Shown piece after piece: positions 37,501-44,111 of a stretch of DNA of 64,000 nt (its first letter is position 1; each line of letters starts with the position of its first letter). The position numbers and the translations under genes are program-made. Location: the NCBI GenBank assembly GCA_949316235.1, contig OX438751.1:7340413-7404412 (forward strand). Direction: 5' to 3'. The stretch comes from Oegoconia quadripuncta (Eukaryota; Arthropoda; Insecta; Lepidoptera; Autostichidae). Below the pieces are notes generated by a model that was not told the DNA's origin, ran no database searches, and was given only the letters and a program-made list of their open reading frames with translations.

Positions 37501-40155
37501 CTGACATTTCGAATAATAAGGCCCAAAGTAAATGTTGCCTACCTAGTTATACTTTATTGCGTAATTTGTGAATTTAATATGAATAAACAATAATTTAAAA
37601 AGCAGTATAGTTGGTTTTCTACTTTAAGGCACCAAGCTATCAAGAAGTAGGTATATCAATTACCTATTTGATTTCTGACGATTAGCAATCAATAGAAATT
37701 CATTCACTTGATGCATAGATAAGATAGGTAAACAATTTTATCCATTGAAATTAATTTAAGAGGCAATTCAAAAATTGGTCATTTTTCACAATACCAACCA
37801 CAATTTTGCACTCCTTTAAAACCTTTAATCCTTTGTTTATATGGAAAAACGTTAAAAATTCTCCACTGTGTGCAGATTTTGTGTGGTAGGTAGGTAAGAG
37901 AAATGACTAATTTTTGACCAAGAGCAATTAGTTTCATGCCTTTTTATTTTATTTTCCTGGAACAGTGCAGTATCTTCAACTTTGTGCAAAAAAATTAAGT
38001 TCTTCTGATACTCAATACCATAACGACGTCAAGGAAGGATTTATAATATTCAAGTACCTATTGATACAAGACCTATTTCTTACAACCTCTCTAAAATTCA
38101 GAACAGGTGTCATTTTTCTTATGATGAAAGAGCGACGTGTGTGACCACAATCTCACATGCACCCTTATTTTATAAATTCAATGGTAATGCATCGCCAACT
38201 ATGAAATTGAAAAATAGGTTTAAAATATTAAATATGACGAATAATGGCGACGGAGATGGCAATGATGTTCATTTCATTACCATTAAAGTTAGACAATACT
38301 GGCGCTGCTGATGATAAGTGAGGATTCAAGTGAAGGTGAAGCATGGCATCAAAGTAAATGCGTATTTACCCTAGACCTGATAATCCCAATATTCTGGGCA
38401 CACAGACGCCGATTACTCCAATTCCGAGAATTTCTGTATTCAATTTTCACAATTTGATTGACATTGCTTTTATAAATAACAGTTTAATTTAACTATACTA
38501 TTCATCTGTTTTGAAAATGTAAGAAATATACTCTTGGAAATAGACAGTGTATTCTATGAAATTATAGGAACACCTGAACAAACCAACACTTTATCAGATA
38601 TTTAATCGTTATGAAACCATAATTCACTCTTTATTGATGAATTTATTGAATAAGACTGTTATTTAGGATTCTGTACTTTTCAGAAACCTTTTCTAGAAAA
38701 CTGAGTAAAATAGGTGGCTCAGCGCTTAAGATACGGTCTACCAATTTGGGAGGTCCGGGTTCGATTCCCAAATAGGCCATCTACCAATGAGTTTTAAAAT
38801 TTAATTTAATTACTAATGTGCATTTATCCAACTGCTCCTAAATGGTGAAGGAAAACATTGTGAGGAAACCTGCTTGAAGTCCCCAATCCGCATTGGGCCA
38901 ACATTGTGGACTCCAGCCCATACTCCCTCATACATGTGGGAAGGCCTATATCACTACAGTGGGATGTTTACGGGCTAATGTTAGGAACTTGATTTATCTG
39001 TATTGGCATTGTTTTGTTCAAGTAATTCTGAAGTAGTTCAAGTAAAAGCAATACCTACTTAATGTACAGACACAAGTGGGTGTGGGTGATACGTATGTGA
39101 CTCAGATTTCTATACATTCATAGAAAATATATTTAATCCATCAGTAATATTAATGAGGTTGGTAAATTTGAAATGAATGTCAGTACTCATAAATGTCCTA
39201 CAGGGCCAAGGAACACTATTTGATTGACGTTGAAAGTTCCAAATCAAATTGCAGTAATATGAATGAGCAAAGAGATTTAATTGCTATGGGAAATAGTATG
39301 ATTACATGAACTCTAAATATAGTACCTATGTAATTTATAAACAGTTCTAGTGTCATATTTTTTTGTGTGTGACAATAAAACATCAACTACACACAACCAA
39401 AAGAACCGAAATGCTGAATAACAATGTTTGATGTATCTGAATCAAGACATAGGAAACCTGAAAGCATATAGATACTATAGTTTTAAATTATAATTCTCGA
39501 CTGAACAAAGTCGTACACTTGTTTATTATTAAGTATGTGTGCCATTAAATGTGTAAAATACTGCTACTTGTAAAAATGTGTAACATATCGAACAGGATTA
39601 CGGGCAATAAAAACTATTACATGATAAAACTTGCGATGAGATAACAGAGGGACTGGACATTACTTCAAGCTTTCTCAAAAATACTGATAAATTTGTAGTC
39701 AGTACTTCAACTAAAGCAATAAATTGGTTTATATACCTGTCTTATTATAAATTCGTTAAAGTCGTTAACAAGTATACCAACAAAAATCATTATGTAATTT
39801 AAAGAGATATAGAAAAGCCCACCAAAGTATAATAAAATAAAGTAAAATAAAGTAAACTAAACATGCTGCTAACCAGGTCGAAAAGAATTGAATTAAATTT
39901 CTGACGACACAAATTTTTATATTTTGTAATCAAACAATTTCAGACTATTTAGATGTTTACAGCAAGTTGAATAAAATAATTTGCAATTCTGAAACATTTT
40001 GAGAAATCTACTATCCTTGTACAATTTGTAAATATTATTTCTCATAGTTGCAAAAGTTGTTTTTTTAAAATATAAGGCAGAAATTTTTATTTGCTTTGAA
40101 AGCTAACAATAGACCGTAAGGGTATCTGAAAGGCACTCACCTCACTGAAGGCCAT
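4319..40155 (-). CDS. GckIII: GckIII / STK24-25-26 family Ser/Thr kinase, 5' part of the gene (3' exons off the left edge)
   Basis: Sterile-20-like kinase of the germinal centre kinase III group. From family knowledge, these kinases bind CCM3/PDCD10 and work in the STRIPAK complex and in tube and junction morphogenesis. Two coding segments belong to the short-leader isoform: 40141-40155 (MAFSE, donor GAG|GTGAGT) and 4319-4543 (75 codons). They are separated by a 35.6 kb intron. The joint is phase 0 and gives [13 protein letters not shown]. Residues 19-27 form the glycine loop IGKGSFGEV, Lys42 of VAIK is the ATP lysine, and Glu59 is the likely helix-C glutamate. The exon ends at GSYLK before GTAAGT. 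The HRD and DFG parts of the kinase and the C-terminal CCM3-binding part lie beyond base 1. The text is nearly identical to my memory of fly GckIII, so the family call is firm. The first-exon choice is an inference from splice phase. Confidence 0.9.
4544..6183. other. GckIII intron sequence, AT-rich
   Basis: Apart from the GAAA microsatellite I see nothing that can be named. Confidence 0.5.
5677..5696. repeat. (GAAA)5 microsatellite
   Basis: Five perfect GAAA units, followed by TTTATTTATTTTG; possibly a LINE tail. Confidence 0.6.
6184..6330. mobile_element. MITE family 1, copy 1
   Basis: CCCCGTATCATGACAACG, TTTGTCGCGCGCAACG, GGAGTGAGAGTGGGATAG, CGCGCGACATAAATG and CGCGCCTGTTAAGG. The ends are imperfect inverted repeats (AGCATGACA and complement, clearest in the copy at 21687). 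No coding capacity. Confidence 0.65.
6346..6950. mobile_element. MITE family 1, copy 2, split by an insertion at 6402-6858
   Basis: The left part (6346-6401) and right part (6859-6950) join to a full copy like 6184-6330. The words CTAGTGCATGAGT follow both copies 1 and 2, so the pair looks like a local tandem duplication that preceded the insertion. Confidence 0.65.
6402..6858 (-). mobile_element. 5'-truncated LINE-like tail inserted into MITE copy 2
   Basis: The 457-bp insert is flanked by the exact duplication GATAGTT (6395-6401 and 6859-6865), so the empty site can be read from the other copy. AT-rich tail repeats at 6402-6425 suggest reverse-strand insertion by reverse transcription. It contains the phrase GATCTCTTCCAGCAAACCT, shared with the repeat at 35183. 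No coding part is left. Confidence 0.65.
6970..7114. repeat. Near-perfect inverted repeat, 145 bp, MITE-like
   Basis: Both ends read GGTGTCGATTCGGATGTACA inward and continue with CCAACTAAACTAAA for about 45 bp in total, separated by about 50 bp. The left arm has one extra CTAAA unit. It can form a long hairpin. No clear target duplication. Confidence 0.7.
8024..8227. repeat. GC-rich insert of 168 bp between 18-bp direct repeats
   Basis: ATCTTATCTCAAACAGTC occurs at 8024-8041 and 8210-8227 without mismatch. The 168 bp between are clearly more GC-rich than the flanks. This is the picture of a retro-insertion with target duplication, but the insert has no poly-A and I do not recognise it. Confidence 0.5.
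8228..8275 (+). repeat. Shared 45-bp repeat module
   Basis: ACACAACAATG...GCTTGGCGGCAGA occurs here, at 59031-59074 and, inverted, at 50546-50590 within SINE C. It is a fragment of a common element 3' region. Confidence 0.5.
10177..10672. repeat. Long inverted repeat with AT-rich loop of about 315 bp
   Basis: Left arm 10177-10266 and right arm 10583-10672 pair imperfectly. The best part is TTTTCTAACAAATCGGTAGC, identical on both arms. The loop has a chance open frame only. Confidence 0.7.
11492..11729. repeat. Fold-back repeat with arms of about 80 bp
   Basis: Left arm 11492-11573 and right arm 11647-11729 share AACCTCGCGA, TTCAGACCATGAGACTG, TTTTGTTCTATGACTTT and GAAAATTC in inverted order. 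The hAT-like element begins just beyond the right arm. Confidence 0.7.
11741..12225. mobile_element. hAT-like non-autonomous element (MITE), 485 bp, nested in another repeat
   Basis: Terminal inverted repeats TAGTGATGGGCC (left) and TAGAGATGGGCC (right, complement), followed inside by ATTCG-rich text on both sides. Flanks are an 8-bp target duplication with one mismatch, ATCATACC at 11733 and ATCATAGC at 12226. Joining the flanks rebuilds a common repeat (CATCATCATCATAGCC and on). 8-bp duplications and this type of end are typical of hAT elements. No transposase remains. Confidence 0.75.
12234..15007. other. GckIII intron sequence downstream of the alternative first exon
   Basis: 12234-12280 continues the repeat that hosts the hAT-like element (CCACTGCTGAATATAGGCGT). 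The rest shows no gene. Confidence 0.45.
15008..15295 (-). CDS. GckIII: Candidate alternative first exon of GckIII (Gly/Pro-rich 96-residue leader)
   Basis: An ATG at 15295 (minus strand) opens 96 codons and ends in AGC|GTAAGT, a strong donor in phase 0. An in-frame TAA sits 15 nt upstream of the ATG, so this is the first possible start. The peptide begins [17 protein letters not shown] and is rich in Gly, Pro, Ser and Arg, with runs such as [12 protein letters not shown] and [13 protein letters not shown]. No domain is visible. The next minus-strand acceptor I recognise is the GckIII kinase exon at 4543, also phase 0, so joining would give ...[12 protein letters not shown]. Mammalian STK24/25/26 are also known to vary at the N-terminus. 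A GC-rich stretch at 16080-16215 upstream could be its promoter. It could instead be the first exon of another gene leaving the window on the left; cDNA is needed to decide. Confidence 0.6.
15980..16250. promoter_or_regulatory. GC-rich, CpG-rich island, candidate promoter of the GckIII alternative first exon
   Basis: About 160 bp (16080-16240) are strongly GC-rich with CCG/GCC triplet runs, in striking contrast to the AT-rich surroundings. It lies 0.7-0.9 kb upstream (minus strand) of the 15295 start codon. Open frames on both strands here are only by-products of the GC-rich triplets. The promoter role is inferred from position. Confidence 0.4.
16259..16536 (+). repeat. tRNA-headed SINE, subfamily A
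   Basis: Starts CGACCTGTTTGGTGTAGTG, B box GGTTCGAATCC at 16312, then GCATATGTTTGTATGATGAA, CCCGAGTTATGGATG, the word ACCATCTGGTATCC, and GATGGCGCTGTGTG near the end, finishing in ATTT repeats. The other copies are at 26070, 42843 and 60344. The body is shared with subfamily B, so both come from one ancestor with different heads. Confidence 0.88.
16537..21686. other. Large intron, nothing coding seen
   Basis: Holds the MITE at 18222 and a small inverted repeat around 18851-18905 (GAAAACTAGTCAG and complement). AT-only simple repeats at 20055-20095. No exon recognised. Confidence 0.45.
18222..18412. mobile_element. Small MITE with TA-type ends
   Basis: Ends GTCAGCATCAAG and (complement) CAGTCAGCATCCAAC are inverted, next to TA dinucleotides; about 190 bp without coding capacity. 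Ends resemble those of 28110-28316, as expected for Tc1/mariner-related MITEs. Confidence 0.45.
21687..21836. mobile_element. MITE family 1, copy 3
   Basis: CCCCGTAGCATGACATCG at the left and CGCGCCTGTCATGCTGCTAGG-like right end pair as inverted repeats. The inner text GGAGTGAGAGTGGGATAGTT and GCGAATGAGCAGGA matches the copies at 6184 and 6346. It has a short extra word CCAAGCAAGTTG. Confidence 0.65.
22851..22964. repeat. 16-bp minisatellite, seven diverged units
   Basis: Units such as AGAATGTACATTTCCC, AAAATGTCCAATTCAC, GGAATGCCCAATTCTC follow each other every 16 bp (first unit 18). Since 16 is not a multiple of three it is not a coding repeat. Confidence 0.7.
23083..23200 (-). repeat. LINE-type 3' tail, antisense, with CAAT repeats
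   Basis: AATCAATCAAACAATCAATC followed by AAATACTCTTTATTGCACA is a widespread ending of lepidopteran LINE copies in reverse orientation. The right limit is uncertain. Confidence 0.45.
26070..26345 (+). repeat. tRNA-headed SINE, subfamily A
   Basis: Same head (CCTGTTTGGTGTAGTGGTTA), B box GGTTCGAATCC, body ending in GAACTAGATGGCGCTGTGTG, and an ATTT-rich tail. Good match to the 16259 copy over its whole length. Confidence 0.88.
26713..26910 (+). repeat. 5S-rRNA-derived SINE (SINE3-like) fragment
   Basis: 26713-26765 reads GATTACCAAAGTTAAGCAAT then CAGTCCTTGGATGGGTGACC, the internal control region and 3' half of 5S rRNA. The ending ACTAGTGGCATTATG is unlike 5S, and the sequence goes on with TTTCCGTGCTTCGG and GCTCGCGTGGTGGATTGTGG, phrases of a dispersed repeat. 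The 5' half of 5S is missing, so it is not a 5S gene. Confidence 0.75.
26998..27066 (-). repeat. 3' fragment of a subfamily A SINE
   Basis: The reverse complement reads AGTGGAACTAGATGGCGCTG, TGTATGTCCAAGGATATT and then ATTT repeats: the last 70 bp of the SINE, 5'-truncated, on the opposite strand to the other copies. Confidence 0.7.
27206..27702. repeat. Long fold-back element, 497 bp, with a tRNA-like T-arm in each arm
   Basis: Arms of about 165 bp start ACAGGGCGTCCCACG and, complementary, ACAGGGCGTCCCACGCC. Both arms include TTCGATTCCCGGTTCAACCA, the 3' half of a tRNA with a B-box sequence. The loop is about 165 bp. The whole can form a very stable hairpin in RNA. Confidence 0.75.
28110..28316. 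mobile_element. MITE with TA target duplication, 207 bp
   Basis: Ends CAGTCGGCGTCATAGTTAT and (complement) CAGTCGGCTCCATAATTAG, exactly flanked by TA at 28108 and 28317, the signature of Tc1/mariner-type insertion. Confidence 0.6.
28317..35182. other. Large intron, nothing coding seen
   Basis: Only the hairpin at 33051-33113 and a small hairpin near 33640-33675 (GTCTTCATAC / GTATGAAAGAC) are structured. Small open frames show no family resemblance. Confidence 0.45.
33051..33113. repeat. Short perfect hairpin
   Basis: CCGTCCTTGTCAT and ATGACAAGGACGG face each other across an A-rich loop of 11 bp, and pairing continues outward (CAATGCAC / GTGCATTG). It is probably the centre of a fold-back repeat ending near 33215. 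Confidence 0.55.
35183..35400 (-). repeat. LINE-type 3' tail, antisense
   Basis: TATTCTTTATTGCACC at the left (reverse poly-A side) and AAAAGATCTCTTCCATCCAA inside, the latter also in the 6402-6858 insert. No coding part recognised. Confidence 0.45.
35401..40140. other. Intron 1 of GckIII next to the short first exon
   Basis: Contains SINE D at 38712. No other exon or named repeat recognised. Enhancers of GckIII could lie here but cannot be read from the bases. Confidence 0.4.
38712..38988 (+). repeat. tRNA-headed SINE, family D
   Basis: AGGTGGCTCAGCGCTTAAGA head, B box GGTTCGATTCC, then AAGGAAAACATTGTGAGGAA, CCCCAATCCGCATTGGGC and CAGTGGGATGTTTACGGGCT. The central and 3' parts are phrases I know as very common in lepidopteran genomes. 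It lies in the large GckIII intron. Confidence 0.8.
40141..40155 (-). CDS. GckIII: Short first coding exon of GckIII (MAFSE)
   Basis: ATGGCCTTCAGTGAG followed by the donor GTGAGT (minus strand). An in-frame TAA lies about 48 nt upstream with no ATG between, so this ATG is the natural start. The phase fits the kinase exon exactly and gives a protein with a very short leader before KVDPELIF. The 5' UTR would lie just above 40155; its extent cannot be read from the sequence. Evidence is splice signal plus phase only, since five codons carry little homology information. Confidence 0.65.
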
Positions 40156-41536
40156 CACTCCCACCGAGGCGAGGCTCTTTCTCAGTCCAACCTTTTCAAT
40201 TTACTTTATCACGCTCTATCAAAACAAATAGTTCACGCTTTTGTTTCCCAACATTGAAAACAGTCCCGACATCTAACATCCCCACGACACAAATACATCT
40301 GAACTCCGTAACTTCACTCACTGCGCAAGAACAAAATTTTAATTTTGACTAACGAAAACACCTGAGCAAATCACAAATCACTGAAAAAACCAACATTCCT
40401 CAGGTGGGTTAGATGCACATCTACTGTAACACTTTATAGTACTTTTAACACTACACTATTTAAAGATTTCTTCACAATTTTTTAATTTACTAGACCATTA
40501 CGACACAGAAGTTCGAAAAATTTCTTAAAATGTGTGAGTTATCACGGAAAGAACTATCAAACGAAGATGAACCTCGCCATCTTGCTTTCATGTCATATTA
40601 TTTTCAGTAATGCCAACATTCAGAATAAATATATACCGTCATTCGGTTGTTCGTTCGTAAACATAACCGAACTGAAGTTAGATACAAAAAATATTAACGT
40701 AACGAACGAACGCAATCGTGGCGACGAGAAACATAGAAAAAATGTAAAAGTAATCTGGAATAGTACAGATCGATATTTGAGTGTCGTTTTTATATGTAAT
40801 CGAAGTAGGTCTGTGGTGGGACAGGGGTCGGGATTGTGCGCACAACAATGAGCCATTTCAATGTCGGTTTCCACAAAAATCTAATAGATGGCGCTGTTTA
40901 TAGATTTAGTAGCTTTAGCTTAGTAGGGAAAAAAATAAGTTCAGTAGCTTTTTTGTAATTATGGTAATTTGAATTGCATTAGATATTTAAACGATTGTGT
41001 AGTTTTTGCACCGGGAAACTAGATGCAGTTTGGGTTTGAATAAAAACTTTTCACCAAAAAAAAAACAACCGAAGCAGGCCACTACAAATAAAAGTATACA
41101 CTGGCTTTTTGGCGGGAACTCGGAGAGTGAAGTAGCATTTTTCTTTATAGGTCTTAAAATTTGTGCATTCTAACTTTTGAAGCTTAATAATGGCAGAATA
41201 TTGTGCAGCAAACGTTAGTGTTGGTGTACAGGTGAAGGGAAGTGTAAATTAAAGTGCGTAACGGAGCTTTCGGGTTCCCACAAGAAGCCGCCAAAATCTT
41301 TTGTAAAGCATTCTGCCACTTTACTGAAGAATGAGTTGACCGTGACTAGACTCTGTATACGACGAATTACTTGTTTTGATTGAGACTGACCTATAAACTG
41401 AAGAAATAAGATAAATAAAAATTTTCACTCGAAACTGGCAGTAATGTCCCTCGACAATGAGGTTGACTGGTTGCCATCCTCAAAAATAAGAAGAAGAAGT
41501 ATACACTGTCGTAATTATTATTATTAAATTTCTAAG

Positions 41537-41651
41537 ATAGGTAAGAGAAAATACTTTCGAAGTAGACGCCAATGTAGTGATTATATAATGTAGATTGATT
41601 CATAAATCAACAGTAGCGCCGACTTCGAAAGATATTTTTTCATACACCTAC
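41537..41651. repeat. Small inverted repeat between GckIII and TTLL3
   Basis: TAGGTAAGAGAAAATACTTTC and the complement of the right end (TAGGTGTATGAAAAAATATC) pair imperfectly, with ACTTCGAAAG words at both inner sides. Probably a decayed MITE. Confidence 0.35.
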
Positions 41652-42087
41652 TGTTTACCTAATTACCAATAAATATGACACATCGAAGATCATCAGGTCG
41701 TGCTGGTCCTCAACTGCCTACCCAAAATGTAGGAGCTATAAAAGTCACTAATGCAAGAAATTGCTCAGAGAATGGCAAGCACGCTTCTTGGCTATTGGCA
41801 CGGTTGTTCGTTAAGTCGAGTGTTAGACGGACTTCAATATTTTTGAATGCAGAATCTAGCGAACACCTACGTAAACGCAATGATGGCATACGATTCGTTT
41901 CTAATAAATTCGTAAAATCAATATAATATTACGTGCATGATACAATAATGGTGTGCACGAACTATTATGCAATTAAGTTTCAACCATTATTTGCTGGAAT
42001 GCCTTATTATGAAGCTAAAATTTACCAAAATGTAAAAATAAAATATTTTAGTTAAAAAAAAACTACCGACTTCTAGAAATATCTAGA

Positions 42088-42333
42088 CGACCGATAGGTG
42101 GATAGTGACCCTGTCAACGAAACCAACGGTTGCGGGTTCGAAACCCGCGACTGGTAAATGTTTGTGTGATGAATACGAACATTTCCCGAGTCATGGATTT
42201 TATATTAATATTTATGTGTGTTTATCCGTTATACCTACTACATAACGGATATCCATAGCACAAGCTTTGGTTAGTTTGGGACTAGATGATTGGTGTGTCT
42301 AAAATATTTATTATTTATATTATTATCTTCTTA
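42088..42333 (+). repeat. tRNA-headed SINE, subfamily B, second copy
   Basis: Same order as the 2338-2556 copy: GATAGTGACCCTGTCAACG, B box GGTTCGAAACC, GATGAATACGAACATTTCCC, body, GGGACTAGATGATTGGTGTG, then ATTT-rich tail. The B box has one change. Confidence 0.85.
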
Positions 42334-42416
42334 TTATGTTCTATTCGGCCACTACGAGTGAAAAATAATTTTAGGTACTGATCCGCTACGCTCGCATTTC
42401 ACTAATAACTTTATTA

Positions 42417-42569
42417 GGCTGCCCGCCCACGACCGACAATCGGTGACCGATTTTTTGTAGGAGAAAAATGGAACATACTGATTGCAATGTTTCAACGCCC
42501 ATGTCCTACAAAATCGGTCACAATATCGGTGATAAAAGTATTGACCAAAAAGTCGGTCGTGGGCCTCTA
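42417..42569. mobile_element. MITE with inverted ends CCCACGACCGAC
   Basis: Left GCCCGCCCACGACCGAC and right (complement) GGCCCACGACCGAC. Inner parts also pair (ACCGATTTTTTGTAGG / ACCGATTTTGTAGGAC). About 150 bp, no open frame of note. Confidence 0.6.
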
Positions 42570-42576
42570 ACTTTTT

Positions 42577-42668
42577 AGGGGCCGTATTAATAAAGCAATC
42601 TTAAGGTTCGAGTCTCATTCTCAAGTATCACCTTAAGTTCACCCCAATTTTGTTTAATTAATACGAAT
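42577..42668. mobile_element. Short relative of the 49541 MITE
   Basis: GGGGCCGTATTAATAAAGCA, ATCTTAAGGT, TTCTCAAGTATCACCTTAAG match the left part of 49541-49884; the right end TTAATTAATACGA is only approximate. Confidence 0.45.
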
Positions 42669-42842
42669 GTTAGTCTGTGGTCAGTTCCCGTTTACGGTTT
42701 GATTCCGGACATCAGATTTTTTTCACAGCAAATCTAATTACGCAAATTGCAAGGAACAAATTATAAAATATTAAATTAGAATAATTTCAATTACGGAAAA
42801 TCGCACGATTATTATGATATTTCCAGCACATAATGAAAATGC

Positions 42843-43094
42843 CGACCTGTTTGGTGTAGTGGTTAGAGATCCTGACTGCTATACCAAAAGGTCGCGGGTT
42901 CGAATCCCGCTTGGCATATTATGGTGGTTGATATAGAAAAGCACGTGTACCCGGGTTATAGATGTTTTCATTTTTATAATGTATACTTATTATTTCCAAA
43001 AAAAAAGTATTTTGAGTAGTATATCAATATCTAGTTGCTTAGTGTGGAACTAGATGGCGCTGTGTATATGTCCAAGGATATTCATTTATTTAAT
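42843..43094 (+). repeat. tRNA-headed SINE, subfamily A
   Basis: CGACCTGTTTGGTGTAGTGG head, GGTTCGAATCC B box, GGAACTAGATGGCGCTGTGT near the 3' end. The middle body is somewhat shortened. It lies 0.5 kb after a subfamily B copy, between GckIII and the first TTLL3 gene. Confidence 0.86.
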
Positions 43095-43357
43095 GCACAA
43101 GTTATTATTCTGTGATAATTACGACAAAGTATTGAATCCACCTCCCACCTCCGTTGTTTGAAGTTGATTTAAGATAACCTAACTTGACTTTGTTATGAAG
43201 GCATATGTTCAGTAGTAGACGTCCTGTGACTGATATGATGATGAACTGAACTTTCTACAGAGCGGTAGGTCTCGTTATGTTATATTGAGTTTGTTTGTTG
43301 ATAGGTCTGTAAGTAGGGTATTTTATTTTTGATTTTCATTGTGCAAGCACTAATATG

Positions 43358-43475
43358 TAGTCTCCGTGGTTTATTGTAAATAACATAAGGTTTACAAAAC
43401 GGATGTCGTGAGTTCGATTCCCGGCAAGGTACATCTACTCGGTTTGGTTGATGGTAGGCATTTTTAAATTTTGTA
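43358..43475 (+). repeat. 5' part of SINE family C
   Basis: TCTCCGTGGTTTATTGTAAA, B box GTTCGATTCCC, then ACTCGGTTTGGTTGATGG align with the 50392 copy. The similarity fades after 43475. Confidence 0.7.
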
Positions 43476-44111
43476 TTAAGCACAGAGTACTCAATGTCTA
43501 AAGTCTGCTGCTGTAATCTTGTAGTCCGGGGTTGTTGTTTGAGATACTTTACTTTTGTACAAAAGATTTCCACATTTGAAAATGTGATTAAAAAAGTTTC
43601 AAGTTTATGGTCTTAACGAAACTTATTTCCAAAAAACCTTTCTTCTAATTACCTTTTGCAATGTCAACTCAGTCAAAGTACCTTTGACGTAAACCAAAAA
43701 TGTTGCAATAAATTTATAGTTCCTAAAATTGTACCCTAATTATTTTTTATGAACGCTATTGCGTTTGTTTTAACCTAGTTTTCTGAGTAGCGACCTCGTT
43801 ACAGACGGTAAGAGTAATTTGGGTTTATTAATTTCCGCGTTTCTGCACGATTTGTGAAGGACGCGAGTAAGTGACGTCAGTCGCGCAGGTACCAGCCGGG
43901 GATGCGCGCGGATGCCTCTGATAGCCAAGGACCCCCAATGTAGGTTAAATTAAACTAGGTTATTGCACTACAAGTCTATATTTAGCCGGGCAGCAGTCCA
44001 CCACCGGCTCCTGAACGGTGCACACGTCCCGATGATATAGCAGGCGAAAATGTTGGCGGCATCTGACGAGGTGGTTTGTTGCAGAGTTCCTGAGGATTGT
44101 CACAGAGGCTC

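Larger units (their letters stand above)
40156..44111. other. Divergent intergenic region between GckIII and TTLL3 paralog 1
   Basis: The two genes are head to head with about 4 kb between start codons. The middle is filled by SINE B, two MITEs, SINE A and a SINE C fragment (42.0-43.5 kb). The outer parts (40.16-41.5 and 43.6-44.1 kb) are free of recognised repeats apart from short motifs and should hold the two promoters. Confidence 0.5.

Noticed and set aside
40534..40851. 105-codon plus-strand open frame upstream of GckIII
   Set aside because: Composition is Asn/Ile/Lys-rich as expected from AT-rich DNA, a minus-strand frame overlaps it, and no motif is visible.
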